This document shows positions 10,881 through 19,788 of a stretch of DNA of 64,000 bases, one piece after another. The stretch comes from Mesorhizobium sp. B2-8-5 (GTDB lineage Bacteria > Pseudomonadota > Alphaproteobacteria > Rhizobiales > Rhizobiaceae): the NCBI RefSeq assembly GCF_006440675.2, contig NZ_CP083951.1, positions 1,612,001 to 1,676,000 of the forward strand, given 5' to 3'. The position numbers and the translations under genes are program-made. Position 1 is the first letter of the stretch, and the number at the start of each line of letters is the position of its first letter. The notes beneath the pieces are model-generated. The model did no database searches and was not told the origin of the DNA. It saw only the letters and a list, made by a program, of their open reading frames with translations.

Positions 10881-10907
10881 GTAACAAACCAAGGCCGAGA
10901 CGCGAAC
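10881..10907 (+). promoter_or_regulatory. Candidate ECF sigma autoregulated promoter
   Basis: GTAACA (10881-10886) and CGAAC (10903-10907) are separated by exactly 16 bases, upstream of the ECF sigma gene start at 10926. The layout resembles GTAAC / CGAA promoters read by alphaproteobacterial SigF-like factors, which usually transcribe their own operon. The start codon is only about 19 bases beyond the -10, so the leader is short. Confidence 0.5.
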
Positions 10908-10925
10908 ATCTGGGGGTAAACTCTT

Positions 10926-11462
10926 GTGACCGGCAAGGACGAGGCCGAGGTTTCCCGGCTGCTCAGGGCCGCGATCGGTGGAGACGAAAGGGCTTATGCC
11001 GACTTTCTGCACCGGGTCGCCACCCTTGTTCGCGGCTTTGTCCGGCGCAAAATCGTTCAGGGCGGGGTCGACCCCGAGGATGTCGTGCAGGAAACATTGC
11101 TGGCCATTCATGTGAAACGCCACACTTGGCGGCCGGATGCGCCGGTGTTGCCCTGGATCTATGCGATCGCCCGCTTCAAGCTGATCGACGCGTTCCGCAG
11201 GCGCGGGCGGCGCATCGAGGTCGAGATTGACGAGATCGCCGAAACCTTCGCCGAGCCGGAGACGGAGACGGTGAGCGAGCGCGATATCAACCGGGCGCTC
11301 GACGGGTTGCCGCCCGCGCAACGCTCGGTCGTCTCCTCGATCTCGGTCGACGGGCAGTCGATCGGCGAGACGGCGGCCAAGCTCGGCATCAGCGAGACGG
11401 CGGTGCGGGTGTCCCTGCATCGCGGCCTCGCGGCGATCGCCAAAAGATTCGGACGACAGTGA
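10926..11462 (+). CDS. ECF RNA polymerase sigma factor, SigF-like
   Basis: 178 residues from a GTG with GGGGG 9 bases upstream. Region 2 (FVRRKIVQGGVDPEDVVQET, then VLPWIYAIARFKLIDAFRRR) and region 4 (LPPAQRSVVSSISVDGQSIG, then ISETAVRVSLHRGL) are both present, with no extra C-terminal domain. It directs RNA polymerase to a small stress regulon. The partner gene two bases downstream encodes a DUF1109/NrsF membrane anti-sigma factor, the arrangement known for Caulobacter SigF, which responds to oxidative and heavy-metal stress. The trigger in this organism is inferred. Confidence 0.88.
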   Translation: MTGKDEAEVSRLLRAAIGGDERAYADFLHRVATLVRGFVRRKIVQGGVDPEDVVQETLLAIHVKRHTWRPDAPVLPWIYAIARFKLIDAFRRRGRRIEVEIDEIAETFAEPETETVSERDINRALDGLPPAQRSVVSSISVDGQSIGETAAKLGISETAVRVSLHRGLAAIAKRFGRQ

Positions 11463-11463
11463 C

Positions 11464-12102
11464 ATGAGGACCGAGGATCTCATCAAGGCGCTCGATGCCG
11501 ATGCCCGCGACAAGGCGATGCCGATGGGCAAGGCCTGGTGGCTGGCGGTCGGCGTGGCCGTGGTGATCGCGGCGGTGGTTTTCTTTGCGACCATCGGGCC
11601 GCGCCCCGACATCATGCTGGCCATGCACACGATGCGCTTCATGTCGAAATTCCTGTTCACGCTGGTGCTTGCGGTCAGCGCCTTCGCGCTGATCCGCGCG
11701 CTGTCGATGCCGGGTGCTTCGACCAGGCGGGCAATGGCCTGGATGATCGCCGCGCCGCTTCTGGTCGTGCTGGCCGTGATCCTCGAGCTATTTGTCGTGC
11801 CCGAGGCCGATTGGGGCAAGCGGCTCGTCGGCACGAACATGATGATCTGCATGAGTTTCATCCCGCTGATCGGCATCGGTCCGCTGGCGATCTTCCTCGG
11901 CATGCTGCGTTACGGCGCGCCGACGCGGCCGGTGCTTGCCGGCGCCGTCGCCGGCCTGCTCGCGGGCGGGGTCGCGGCAACCTTCTATGCCGCGCATTGC
12001 TTCGACGATTCACCGCTCTTCGTTGCCACCTGGTATACGGTCGCGATCGCCTTCCTGACGCTGCTCGGAGCCATCGGCGGCCGGCTCTTCGTGCGCTGGT
12101 AG
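11464..12102 (+). CDS. nrsF: NrsF family (DUF1109) membrane anti-sigma factor
   Basis: 212 residues with about six membrane spans and a short cytoplasmic N terminus (MRTEDLIKALDADA) that should hold the sigma factor. Cys residues lie in MMICMSFIPL and AAHCFDDSPLF; in characterised NrsF proteins such cysteines are important for sensing. The ATG is two bases after the sigma stop, so synthesis is coupled. It retains the sigma factor at the inner membrane until stress releases it (known for the family, inferred here). Confidence 0.88.
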   Translation: MRTEDLIKALDADARDKAMPMGKAWWLAVGVAVVIAAVVFFATIGPRPDIMLAMHTMRFMSKFLFTLVLAVSAFALIRALSMPGASTRRAMAWMIAAPLLVVLAVILELFVVPEADWGKRLVGTNMMICMSFIPLIGIGPLAIFLGMLRYGAPTRPVLAGAVAGLLAGGVAATFYAAHCFDDSPLFVATWYTVAIAFLTLLGAIGGRLFVRW

Positions 12103-12122
12103 CCGCCGCACACCGATTCTTC

Positions 12123-12144
12123 GGTACAGTTTGGAAACAGTACC
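12123..12144. promoter_or_regulatory. Near-perfect inverted repeat upstream of the diguanylate cyclase gene
   Basis: GGTACAGTTT (12123-12132) faces AAACAGTACC (12135-12144) with one mismatched pair and a 2-base centre. A second hairpin, CCGGCAA/TTGCCGG (12154-12171), follows. Both lie in the 136-base gap after nrsF. The first could be an operator; the second could end the sigma operon, although it has no T-run. Confidence 0.35.
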
Positions 12145-12238
12145 TTAAGCATGCCGGCAATTGTTTGCCGGTTAGCGGAGTGATCGCCAGCGTCCACGCA
12201 ACCATTCCTTAAAACCGATCCGCCAGGGTTGTGGCAAC

Positions 12239-14245
12239 GTGCAGTTGCGTGTTGGGTGGGATCGCATCGTGGCGTGGTTGAACTGGAAAGGGCTCCGTGC
12301 CGACAGGCACGCTGCGCAGGGTCTGCTGGCGGTCGGCCTGTTTGCCGCAGCCGTGTCGATCCTGCTGCCGCGTCTTGAACTGGGCGCCGACGCGCTGAGG
12401 CTCTGCCTGCAGATATCCGTCGCCATCACCGCCGCGACGCTGTTTTTGTCGGCGCTGTTCATTCACCGCATCGTCGATGATCGCCGGCAGATAGCCGAGA
12501 GCGAGCAGCGCTTCCGCCGCGCCATGGAGGATTCGGCGATCGGCGTCGCCATTGTCGGCCTCGACGGTCGCATCCAGCAGGCCAACCCTGCCTTCGCAGC
12601 CATGCTCGGCTACAGCCGCGCGGAGATCGAGGCGCTGACCTTCCCGCAGATCACGCATCCGGACGATCTTTCGATCGGCCGCGAGACGATGATGAACGTG
12701 CGGAAAGGCCGGATCAGCTCCTACCATTTCGAAAAGCGCTACCTCAGGAAAGACGGGACCCCGGTCTGGGCGCAGCTTGCCGGCTCGGTCATCCGCGACG
12801 AGGACACAGGCAAGCCGCTTTATCTGGTGTCGCAGATCGAGGACATCGACGCCCGCAGGCAGGCCGAGGCGCGCATCGCCGAGGCCGAGACCCGATGGAA
12901 TTTCGCGCTCACCAGTGCCGGGCAGGGCATCTGGAGCCTCGATATGCGCAAGGGCGGGACGACCTATTCCGAAACCTGGGTGAAGATGCTGGGCTATGCC
13001 GACGGCGAGCTCGACGGCGACCCCGACCGCTGGCTGACCATGATCCACCCCGACGATCGCGAGCGCGTCGCCCAGGCGGATCGCGCGCATCTTGCCGGCG
13101 AGACGGCCTTTTTCGAGGCGGAGTTCCGGATGCGGCACAAGGACGGCCACTGGGTCTGGATCCTCGACCGCGGCAAGGTGATCGAGCGTGACGGCGAGGG
13201 CCGGCTGGTCCAGGCCATCGGCAGCCTGACCGATATCACCGAGCGCAAAGAGGCCGAGGCGCGGCTGATGGTCTCGGCGGCGATGCTGGCCGACGAGAAG
13301 GAACGTCTCAGGGTGACGCTGCAGTCGATCGGCGACGCGGTGATCTGCACCGATGCCGCCAATCGCGTCACCTTCATGAACCCGGTTGCCGAAAAGCTCA
13401 CCGGAGTTGACGTTGGCGAGGCTATGGGCAAGGTGCTCGGCCATGTTTATTGGGCGGTCGACGAGGAAAGCGGGCAGAGGATCGGGCTGACGCGCCCTTC
13501 GACGAGCGAGCGGCCGCACTGCGACCAGAACACGCGGGCTGTCCTTGTCCGGCGCGACGACACGCGCTGCAGCATCCGCCAAGTGGTGTCGCCGATGATG
13601 AACGACCGCGACGAGTTCTGCGGCCTCGTCATCGTCTTCCAGGATTTCACCGACGCGCGCGCCCTGCAGCGCCAGCTGGCCTACGCCGCCGCCCATGACG
13701 CGCTGACCGGGCTCGCCAACCGCTCGAGCTTCATCCGCACTATGGAGGAACTGGTCGACCAGTGCCGTCTCAATGGCGGCGAGCATCAGTTCATGTTCGT
13801 CGACCTCGACCACTTCAAGGCGGTCAACGACACCGGCGGCCATGCCGCGGGCGATGCGCTGCTCAAGCGCGTGGCCGACACCCTGCGCAATGTGCTTGGC
13901 CCGGAAGACATCGTCGCGCGGCTCGGCGGCGACGAGTTCGCCGTCATCCTCAAATCGGGCGCCGCGGCGCGTGGGCCGATCGCGGCGCACTCGGTCATCG
14001 ACGCCATCCGCAACCTCAATTTCAGCTGGGACGGGCGCCCGCATTCGATCGGCGCCAGCATCGGGCTCGCGCCGATCCGCGCCGGTTGCGGCGAAGTGGA
14101 CGAGATCATCGCCCGCGCCGACGCCGCCTGCTATGCCGCCAAGGCGGCAGGACGCGGCTGCGTTTCGGCGGCACCCGACGAAGTTTCGACCGAGGATGTT
14201 TCGAAAGGCGTCGTGCGGCCTCCGCCGCTTGCCGCGGCCTCCTGA
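12239..14245 (+). CDS. Membrane-anchored diguanylate cyclase with three PAS domains
   Basis: 668 residues from a GTG. Two hydrophobic segments (about residues 25-45 and 55-75) are followed by three PAS/PAC units (about 90-215, 220-340 and 355-475; repeated HPDD and DGxxVW blocks) and a GGDEF domain with an intact LGGDEF motif (GGDEF at 563-567). It should make cyclic di-GMP. The inhibitory RxxD site, expected five residues before GGDEF, reads GPED, so product feedback inhibition is probably lost. No EAL domain is present. The input ligand is unknown. Confidence 0.88.
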   Translation: MQLRVGWDRIVAWLNWKGLRADRHAAQGLLAVGLFAAAVSILLPRLELGADALRLCLQISVAITAATLFLSALFIHRIVDDRRQIAESEQRFRRAMEDSAIGVAIVGLDGRIQQANPAFAAMLGYSRAEIEALTFPQITHPDDLSIGRETMMNVRKGRISSYHFEKRYLRKDGTPVWAQLAGSVIRDEDTGKPLYLVSQIEDIDARRQAEARIAEAETRWNFALTSAGQGIWSLDMRKGGTTYSETWVKMLGYADGELDGDPDRWLTMIHPDDRERVAQADRAHLAGETAFFEAEFRMRHKDGHWVWILDRGKVIERDGEGRLVQAIGSLTDITERKEAEARLMVSAAMLADEKERLRVTLQSIGDAVICTDAANRVTFMNPVAEKLTGVDVGEAMGKVLGHVYWAVDEESGQRIGLTRPSTSERPHCDQNTRAVLVRRDDTRCSIRQVVSPMMNDRDEFCGLVIVFQDFTDARALQRQLAYAAAHDALTGLANRSSFIRTMEELVDQCRLNGGEHQFMFVDLDHFKAVNDTGGHAAGDALLKRVADTLRNVLGPEDIVARLGGDEFAVILKSGAAARGPIAAHSVIDAIRNLNFSWDGRPHSIGASIGLAPIRAGCGEVDEIIARADAACYAAKAAGRGCVSAAPDEVSTEDVSKGVVRPPPLAAAS

Positions 14246-14275
14246 GCCGCGCCGAAAGGGTTCAGCCGGCGAAGA

Positions 14276-15154
14276 TCAGCGCGTCGGCACCGGATGGTCG
14301 CCGCGATAGTCGTAGAAGCCGCGGCCGGTCTTGCGGCCGAGCCAGCCGGCCTCGACATATTTCACCAGCAGCGGGCAGGGGCGGTATTTCGAATCCGACA
14401 GGCCCTCATGCAGCACCTGCATGATCGACAGGCAGGTGTCGAGGCCGATGAAGTCGGCGAGCTGCAGCGGTCCCATCGGGTGGTTGGCGCCCAGCCGCAT
14501 TGCGGTGTCGATGGCATCGACCGTACCGACGCCTTCGTAGAGCGTGTAGATCGCCTCGTTGATCATCGGCAGCAGAATGCGGTTGACGATGAAGGCCGGG
14601 AAATCCTCGGAAACGGTGATCGTCTTGTCGAGGTGCTTCACATAGGTCTTGGCCGCCTCGAAGGTCTGGTCCTCGGTGGCGATGCCGCGCACCAGCTCGA
14701 CCAGCTTCATCACCGGCACCGGGTTCATGAAATGTATGCCGATGAAGCGCTCGGGACGATCGGTCTGGGCGGCAAGCCGGGTGATCGAGATGGACGAGGT
14801 GTTGGTCGCCAGAATCGCTTCCGGATTGAGCTGCGGGCAGAGCTGCGCGTAGATCTTGCGCTTGACCGTCTCGTCCTCGGTCGCCGCTTCGATCACAAGG
14901 TCGGCGGCGGCGAGGTCGGCCATGGCCGGGGCGGCGGAGATGCGCGCCATCGCTTCGTTGCGCGCCGTCTCCTCCAGCTTGCCGGAACCGACCTGGCGCG
15001 CCATGTTGCCGCTGACGGTGGCGATGCCCTTCTCGATCCGGTCGGGCGACACGTCGTGGATCAGGACCTTGTAGCCCCCGAGCGCCGAGACATGGGCGAT
15101 ACCGCCACCCATCTGACCCGCGCCGACAATGCCGATCGTCTCGATCTTGCTCAT
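14276..15154 (-). CDS. hbdA: 3-hydroxybutyryl-CoA dehydrogenase
   Basis: 292 residues. The N-terminal Rossmann motif is GIVGAGQMGGGIA (residues 8-20), followed by the catalytic-type IHFMNPVPVMKLVE block and the C-terminal dimer domain with NHPMGPLQLADFIGLD. It oxidises 3-hydroxybutyryl-CoA to acetoacetyl-CoA with NAD(P)+ in butyrate and polyhydroxybutyrate metabolism. It follows etfBA on the same strand, as in many Rhizobiales, linking fatty-acyl-CoA oxidation to the electron-transfer flavoprotein. Confidence 0.9.
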   Translation of the reverse strand: MSKIETIGIVGAGQMGGGIAHVSALGGYKVLIHDVSPDRIEKGIATVSGNMARQVGSGKLEETARNEAMARISAAPAMADLAAADLVIEAATEDETVKRKIYAQLCPQLNPEAILATNTSSISITRLAAQTDRPERFIGIHFMNPVPVMKLVELVRGIATEDQTFEAAKTYVKHLDKTITVSEDFPAFIVNRILLPMINEAIYTLYEGVGTVDAIDTAMRLGANHPMGPLQLADFIGLDTCLSIMQVLHEGLSDSKYRPCPLLVKYVEAGWLGRKTGRGFYDYRGDHPVPTR

Positions 15155-15171
15155 TACCCCGATCCCGTCCT

Positions 15172-15254
15172 GAGCATTTCCGCTTCTTTGAAGCGCGGAA
15201 ACGCTCCTATTTGTTTATTTCCTGCAATCCGGACGCAAAACCGCCGGATTGGCT
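15172..15254. repeat. Two-hairpin palindromic intergenic repeat
   Basis: GAGCATTTCCGCTTC pairs with GAAGCGCGGAAACGCTC, then a TTTGTTTATTTCC linker leads to GCAATCCGG...CCGGATTGGC. This is the same two-part layout as 6746-6844 with different arm sequences. It lies between hbdA and etfA. Confidence 0.65.
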
Positions 15255-15292
15255 TCAGGCCTTGATGGCCCGCTTTTTGTGCAGTGCAAACT

Positions 15293-15325
15293 AAAAGGGC
15301 GGGGCGACTTCGTCTACCCCACCCT
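15293..15325 (-). terminator. Rho-independent terminator after etfA
   Basis: On the minus strand GGGTGGGG (15317-15324) pairs with CCCCGCCC (15297-15304), with one G-T pair, and TTTT follows at 15293-15296. It lies 30 bases beyond the etfA stop. Confidence 0.7.
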
Positions 15326-15355
15326 TCGGATTTTAATATGCCGGAACCGGCTGCG

Positions 15356-16285
15356 TCAAAGCGCCTTTTGCAGCTCCGGCAGGATGACGAAGAGATCGCC
15401 GACCAGGCCGTAGTCGGCAACCTGGAAGATCGGGGCTTCCTCGTCCTTGTTGATGGCGACGATGACCTTCGAATCCTTCATGCCGGCCAGGTGCTGGATG
15501 GCGCCGGAGATGCCGACGGCGATGTAGAGGTCGGGCGCGACCACCTTGCCGGTCTGTCCGACCTGCCAGTCGTTCGGCGCGTAGCCGGCGTCGACCGCGG
15601 CGCGCGAGGCGCCGACCGCGGCGCCGAGCTTGTCGGCGACCGGCAGGATGACTTCCTGGAACTTCTCCGAGGAGCCGAGCGCGCGGCCACCCGAGATGAT
15701 GATCTTGGCCGAAGTCAGTTCCGGTCGATCGTTCTCGGAGAGCTTGTTTTCGACGAAGGAGGAGAGGCCCGGATTGGCGGCGGCGTTGGCCGTTTCGACC
15801 GAGGCCGAGCCGCCTTCCGGCGCCGCCGAGAAGGATGCGGTGCGCACCGTGATGACCTTCTTGGCTTCGGTCGACTGCACGGTCTGGATGGCGTTGCCGG
15901 CATAGATCGGCCGCTTGAAGGTGTCGGGCGAGACGACCTCGATAATCTCGGACACCTGAGCGACGTCGAGCAGCGCCGCGACGCGCGGCGCGACGTTCTT
16001 GCCCGACGAGGTGGCGGGCGCGACGATCGTGTCGTAGCCGCCAGCCAGCGAGACGATGAGAGCCGCGGTCGGCTCGGCGAGGCGTTCCGAAAGCTCGTCG
16101 GCCTCGGCGAGCAGCACCTTGCGGACGCCCTTCAGCTTGGCGGCGGCGTCGGCGGCAGCCTTGGCGCCCTTGCCGGCCACCAGCACGTCGACATCGGAGC
16201 CGATCTGCAGCGCGGCCGACAGCGCCTTGGCCGTCTGGTCGGAAAGACTTGCGTTGTCGTGTTCGGCGATGAGGAGAATTGCCAT
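15356..16285 (-). CDS. etfA: Electron transfer flavoprotein alpha subunit
   Basis: 309 residues. The C-terminal FAD-binding domain shows [32 protein letters not shown] and the [13 protein letters not shown] block. With EtfB it accepts electrons from acyl-CoA dehydrogenases and passes them to ETF-ubiquinone oxidoreductase. The ATG at 16285 ([11 protein letters not shown]) has AGGAAAGG upstream; the longer frame to 16651 is a shadow of etfB. It lies 23 bases after etfB. Confidence 0.93.
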   Translation of the reverse strand: MAILLIAEHDNASLSDQTAKALSAALQIGSDVDVLVAGKGAKAAADAAAKLKGVRKVLLAEADELSERLAEPTAALIVSLAGGYDTIVAPATSSGKNVAPRVAALLDVAQVSEIIEVVSPDTFKRPIYAGNAIQTVQSTEAKKVITVRTASFSAAPEGGSASVETANAAANPGLSSFVENKLSENDRPELTSAKIIISGGRALGSSEKFQEVILPVADKLGAAVGASRAAVDAGYAPNDWQVGQTGKVVAPDLYIAVGISGAIQHLAGMKDSKVIVAINKDEEAPIFQVADYGLVGDLFVILPELQKAL

Positions 16286-16308
16286 TTTCTTTATCCTTTC
16301 CTGACCGC

Positions 16309-17058
16309 TCAGAGCACGCCGGCTTCGTTCTTCAGCTTCTCGACCAATTCGGCCACGCTCTTGACCTTGACGCCCGCCTTGCGGCCGCTCGGTTCCTCGG
16401 TCTTGACCACCTTGAGGCGTGGCTTGACGTCGGCGCCGTAGTCGGCCGGGCTCTTCTCGTCGAGCGGCTTCTTCTTGGCCTTCATGATGTTGGGCAGCGA
16501 GGCATAGCGCGGCTGGTTGAGGCGCAGGTCGGCGGTGACGATCGCCGGCATCTTCAATTCCACCGTCTGCAGGCCGCCATCGACTTCGCGCGTCACCTTG
16601 GCATGATCGCCTTCGAGCACGATCTTGGACGCGAAGGTGCCCTGCGACCAACCAAGCAGTGCCGCCAGCATCTGGCCGGTCTGGTTCGAATCGTCGTCGA
16701 TCGCCTGCTTGCCGAGGATGACAAGGCCGGGCGCCTCGGCCTCGACCACGCCCTTCAGCACCTTGGCGACGCCCAGCGGCTCGGTCTGCTCGTCGGTCTT
16801 GACCAGGATGGCGCGGTCGGCGCCCATGGCGAGCGCGGTGCGCAGCGTCTCCTGCGCCTGCTGCGGGCCGACCGAGACGACGATGATCTCTTCCGCCTTG
16901 CCGGCTTCCTTGATGCGGATGGCTTCCTCGACCGCGATCTCGTCGAACGGGTTCATCGCCATCTTGACGTTGGCAAGCTCAACGCCCAGTCCATCGGCTT
17001 TCACCCGGACCTTGACGTTGGCGTCCACAACCCGCTTCACGGGCACAAGGATCTTCAT
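16309..17058 (-). CDS. etfB: Electron transfer flavoprotein beta subunit
   Basis: 249 residues beginning [20 protein letters not shown]. The AMP-binding region ([26 protein letters not shown], residues about 61-86) and the recognition-loop block [14 protein letters not shown] are typical. It forms the heterodimer with EtfA, encoded next in the same operon. Confidence 0.93.
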   Translation of the reverse strand: MKILVPVKRVVDANVKVRVKADGLGVELANVKMAMNPFDEIAVEEAIRIKEAGKAEEIIVVSVGPQQAQETLRTALAMGADRAILVKTDEQTEPLGVAKVLKGVVEAEAPGLVILGKQAIDDDSNQTGQMLAALLGWSQGTFASKIVLEGDHAKVTREVDGGLQTVELKMPAIVTADLRLNQPRYASLPNIMKAKKKPLDEKSPADYGADVKPRLKVVKTEEPSGRKAGVKVKSVAELVEKLKNEAGVL

Positions 17059-17220
17059 TTTCCTGTCACCTCTCCTGAGATAGTCGGGGCGCTATACCAG
17101 CGTGCGCCCTGTCAGAGTTGTCGAAAGCCGACATCACGGGCGGAATATCCGCCCAACGGTGCCGTTTCCGTAGTGGCGGCAAATCGGCGCGTCAATATCC
17201 CACGACGCACCCAAATCGGT

Positions 17221-18024
17221 TCAGTCGCGGGACGTCGCTGCTCCACGGCCCCATTGCGACGCCGGCTGGGCCGGGTCGCCAGCGGCCGGTTCGACAGGAA
17301 CAGGCGGCTGCTGGACGTTGGGCGTCGGATCCGGCTCGCCGTCGGCGCCGGCCAGCAGCGGCACGCCGCGGCTGCGCAGCACCAGCACCAGGATCGATCC
17401 GGCGATGATGCCGCCGATATGGCAGGCCCAGGAGATCTGGTCCTCGCCGCCCGCGGCAAACATCACGATCTGGAACAGGATCCACAGGATCAGCGGAATG
17501 AAGGCCGGGATGCGCAGCGGAATGCGGGCAAAGGCCAGCACCCAGACTTTCACCCGGGGGTAGAGGATCAGATAGGCGGCGACGACGCCGGCGATGGCGC
17601 CCGAGGCGCCGATCAACGGCACCTGCGAATCCCAGGCCACCAGCCCCTGGAAGAAGGCGCCGGCGACGGCGCAGGCGAGATAGAAGATCAGGTAGCGTAT
17701 GTGGCCGAGCGCGTCCTCGACATTGTCGCCGAACACCCAGAGGAACAGCATGTTGCCGCCGAGATGGAAGATATCGGCATGCAGGAAGGAATAGGTGAGA
17801 TAGCTCAGGCTCTCGGGGATGACGACGAATTCGGGCGAGAGCTCGACCTTGTCGTGAACCACGGACGGGATGAAGCCGAGACCGAGAACCGCGGCATTGG
17901 TGAAGTTTTCGCCGCCAAGCGTGGTCGCCAGATAGACGAGCACGTTCGCCACGATCAGGCCGATCGTCACATATTGCAGGCGGATGTGGCGCAGCCTGTT
18001 GGTGTCGTAAAGCGGGATGAACAT
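17221..18024 (-). CDS. Rhomboid family intramembrane serine protease
   Basis: 267 residues with six or seven membrane spans. The catalytic dyad is Ser141 in GASGAIAG and His202 in CHIGGIIAG. The upstream HLGGNMLFLWVFGD block (residues 87-100) supplies the His/Asn oxyanion residues. It cuts membrane proteins within the bilayer; the substrate is unknown. The Pro-rich, disordered tail (PDPTPNVQQPPVPVEP) is cytoplasmic or periplasmic and not catalytic. Confidence 0.88.
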   Translation of the reverse strand: MFIPLYDTNRLRHIRLQYVTIGLIVANVLVYLATTLGGENFTNAAVLGLGFIPSVVHDKVELSPEFVVIPESLSYLTYSFLHADIFHLGGNMLFLWVFGDNVEDALGHIRYLIFYLACAVAGAFFQGLVAWDSQVPLIGASGAIAGVVAAYLILYPRVKVWVLAFARIPLRIPAFIPLILWILFQIVMFAAGGEDQISWACHIGGIIAGSILVLVLRSRGVPLLAGADGEPDPTPNVQQPPVPVEPAAGDPAQPASQWGRGAATSRD

Positions 18025-18045
18025 CGGACCCTCCCGCCCCCAAAT

Positions 18046-18627
18046 TCAGCGGTTCTTGCCGGGCACCCATAGCACGTCGGCCTCTCCATTGTCATTGACC
18101 GCGCGGGCGGCGACGAACAGGAAATCCGAGACACGGTTGATGTATTTGAGCGCCTCGCGGTTGACATGCTCGGCCGGATCCTGCGCCAGCGCCACCATCA
18201 GGCGCTCGGCGCGGCGCGCCACGGTGCGGGCCAGATGGAGCGCGGCGGCCGCCGGCGTGCCGCCGTTCAGCACGAAGGATTTCAGCGGCCGCAGGCTTTT
18301 GTTGAGCGCGTCAATATCCTGTTCGACGCGGTCGGTCTGGGCGGCGACGATGCGCAGCGGCTCGTATTCCAAGGGCTTGCCGTCGTCCGGCACGGCGAGG
18401 TCGGCTCCCAGATCGAACAGATCGTTCTGGATGCGCGACAGCATGGCGTCGATCGCGGGATGCGCCGCGCCGGTGTGAAGGCGGGCCATGCCGATGCAGG
18501 CATTGGCCTCGTCGACGGTGCCGTAGGCATCGACGCGCAGATCGGATTTCAGCCGCCGCTCGCCGGTGCCGAGCCCCGTCGTGCCGTCGTCGCCGGTGCG
18601 GGTGTAGATCTTGTTGAGCTTGACCAC
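18046..18627 (-). CDS. Cob(I)yrinic acid a,c-diamide adenosyltransferase, PduO type
   Basis: 193 residues from a GTG with AGGGGG 6 bases upstream. The N-terminal ATP-binding motif TRTGDDGTTGLGTGERRLK and the VDEANACIG block, with the C-terminal NREALKYINRVSDFLFVAAR helix, define the PduO/MMAB class. It adenosylates cob(I)alamin to make coenzyme B12 in the cytoplasm. This is a salvage-type enzyme, structurally unrelated to CobA/BtuR. Confidence 0.9.
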   Translation of the reverse strand: MVKLNKIYTRTGDDGTTGLGTGERRLKSDLRVDAYGTVDEANACIGMARLHTGAAHPAIDAMLSRIQNDLFDLGADLAVPDDGKPLEYEPLRIVAAQTDRVEQDIDALNKSLRPLKSFVLNGGTPAAAALHLARTVARRAERLMVALAQDPAEHVNREALKYINRVSDFLFVAARAVNDNGEADVLWVPGKNR

Positions 18628-18646
18628 GCGATCCCCCTCAGCCGCG

Positions 18647-18838
18647 CTATTTGCGCGTGAAATAGACCACCAGCAACAGCAGCGCCAAGGCCACGGCCTG
18701 CAGCATGACGCGCGTCTGCATCAGCTTGTTCGAGGTGATGCCGGAGCCGCCGCGCATCATGTTGATCAGACCGCGGACCAGCACGATCACCACGGCGGCC
18801 ATGGCGATGACGGCGAGGATCTTCAGGGTGATGAGCAT
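18647..18838 (-). CDS. Small twin-transmembrane protein (HIG1-like)
   Basis: 63 residues with two membrane spans (about 4-24 and 42-60) joined by a short basic loop MMRGGSGITSNKLMQTRVML. The layout resembles HIG1/twin-transmembrane proteins of Rhizobiales, some of which assist cytochrome oxidase. It precedes the adenosyltransferase gene in the same direction, with a 19-base gap. The function is not shown by the sequence. Confidence 0.75.
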   Translation of the reverse strand: MLITLKILAVIAMAAVVIVLVRGLINMMRGGSGITSNKLMQTRVMLQAVALALLLLVVYFTRK

Positions 18839-18863
18839 CTGGCTGGCTCCGGTTCAGGTTCGG

Positions 18864-19730
18864 TCAGGCGCGCCTGGCGAGCACGCGATAAAGCAAGGAT
18901 GCCGGCAAGACGCGTTTCAGCGCCACACCGATCCTGGCCGGCACCGTTACCACATAGTGCGGGCGCGGGCGCTGTGACAGAAGCGCGTGGCGCAACGCCC
19001 TGTGCACGATCTCCGGCCCTGGTTTCAGCTTCGACACGATGCCGCCCGCCTGAAGCCGGGCGAGCTGCGCCTGATAGTCAGCGCGGTGGACGGAATTCTC
19101 GACATCGATGTTCTTCAGGAACCAGGGCAGGCCGTTGCTGGCGATCTTCGACGTTACCGGTCCCGGCTCGATGAGGGAAAGGTGGATGCCGCTGCCTTCG
19201 AGCTCCTGGCGCATGCACAGCATCAGGCCTTCGATGGCGTGCTTGGAGGCCGAATAGGCGCCGCGGAAGCGGACCGGAGCCAGCCCGAGGATCGAGGAGC
19301 AGTGGACGAGCCGGCCGTGCCCCTGGCGACGCATGACCGGCACGATGCGCCGGGTAAGATCATGCCAGCCGAAGAAATTGGCCTCGAACTGCTCGCGAAG
19401 TGCCGCGACCGGCAGATCCTCGACGGCGCCGGGCTGGGCGTAGGCGCCGTTGTTGAACAGCGCGTCAAGCGCGCCGCCGGTACGCTCCAGCACCGCATCG
19501 ACCAAGGCGGCGATGGATTGAGGTTCTCGATAGTCAAGGTAGAACGCCTCTATGCCGTCCGCCTCGAGGACCGAAATATCGGCGGGCTTGCGCGCCGTGG
19601 CGAACACCCGCCAGCCCTCCGCCTTCAACGCCCGCGCGCAATAGGCGCCGATGCCGGAGGAGGCGCCGGTGACGATGACGGTGCGCAACTCCTTGGCGGC
19701 GGGGCGCGTTGTGGGACCTGGGGTTGCCAT
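18864..19730 (-). CDS. Short-chain dehydrogenase/reductase
   Basis: 288 residues. The NAD(P) motif is TGASSGIGAYCARAL (residues about 22-36), NNGAYAQPG follows, and the active site is S..(13)..YSASKHA. A basic Arg after the second beta-strand (FATARKP) suggests NADPH use. The start at 19730 (MATPGPTTRPA) was chosen because the upstream extension is unconserved in character. The substrate is unknown. It diverges from the BrkB-like gene with 58 bases between starts. Confidence 0.85.
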   Translation of the reverse strand: MATPGPTTRPAAKELRTVIVTGASSGIGAYCARALKAEGWRVFATARKPADISVLEADGIEAFYLDYREPQSIAALVDAVLERTGGALDALFNNGAYAQPGAVEDLPVAALREQFEANFFGWHDLTRRIVPVMRRQGHGRLVHCSSILGLAPVRFRGAYSASKHAIEGLMLCMRQELEGSGIHLSLIEPGPVTSKIASNGLPWFLKNIDVENSVHRADYQAQLARLQAGGIVSKLKPGPEIVHRALRHALLSQRPRPHYVVTVPARIGVALKRVLPASLLYRVLARRA

Positions 19731-19788
19731 TTGCCGCAATCCCTTCCCATATTCGCGGCGTCGACACAATCGAGCGGAGCGCGGGTCC

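Noticed and set aside
15154..15420. 88-codon minus-strand frame between hbdA and etfA
   Set aside because: It crosses the etfA terminator and a palindromic repeat and has no protein-like composition.
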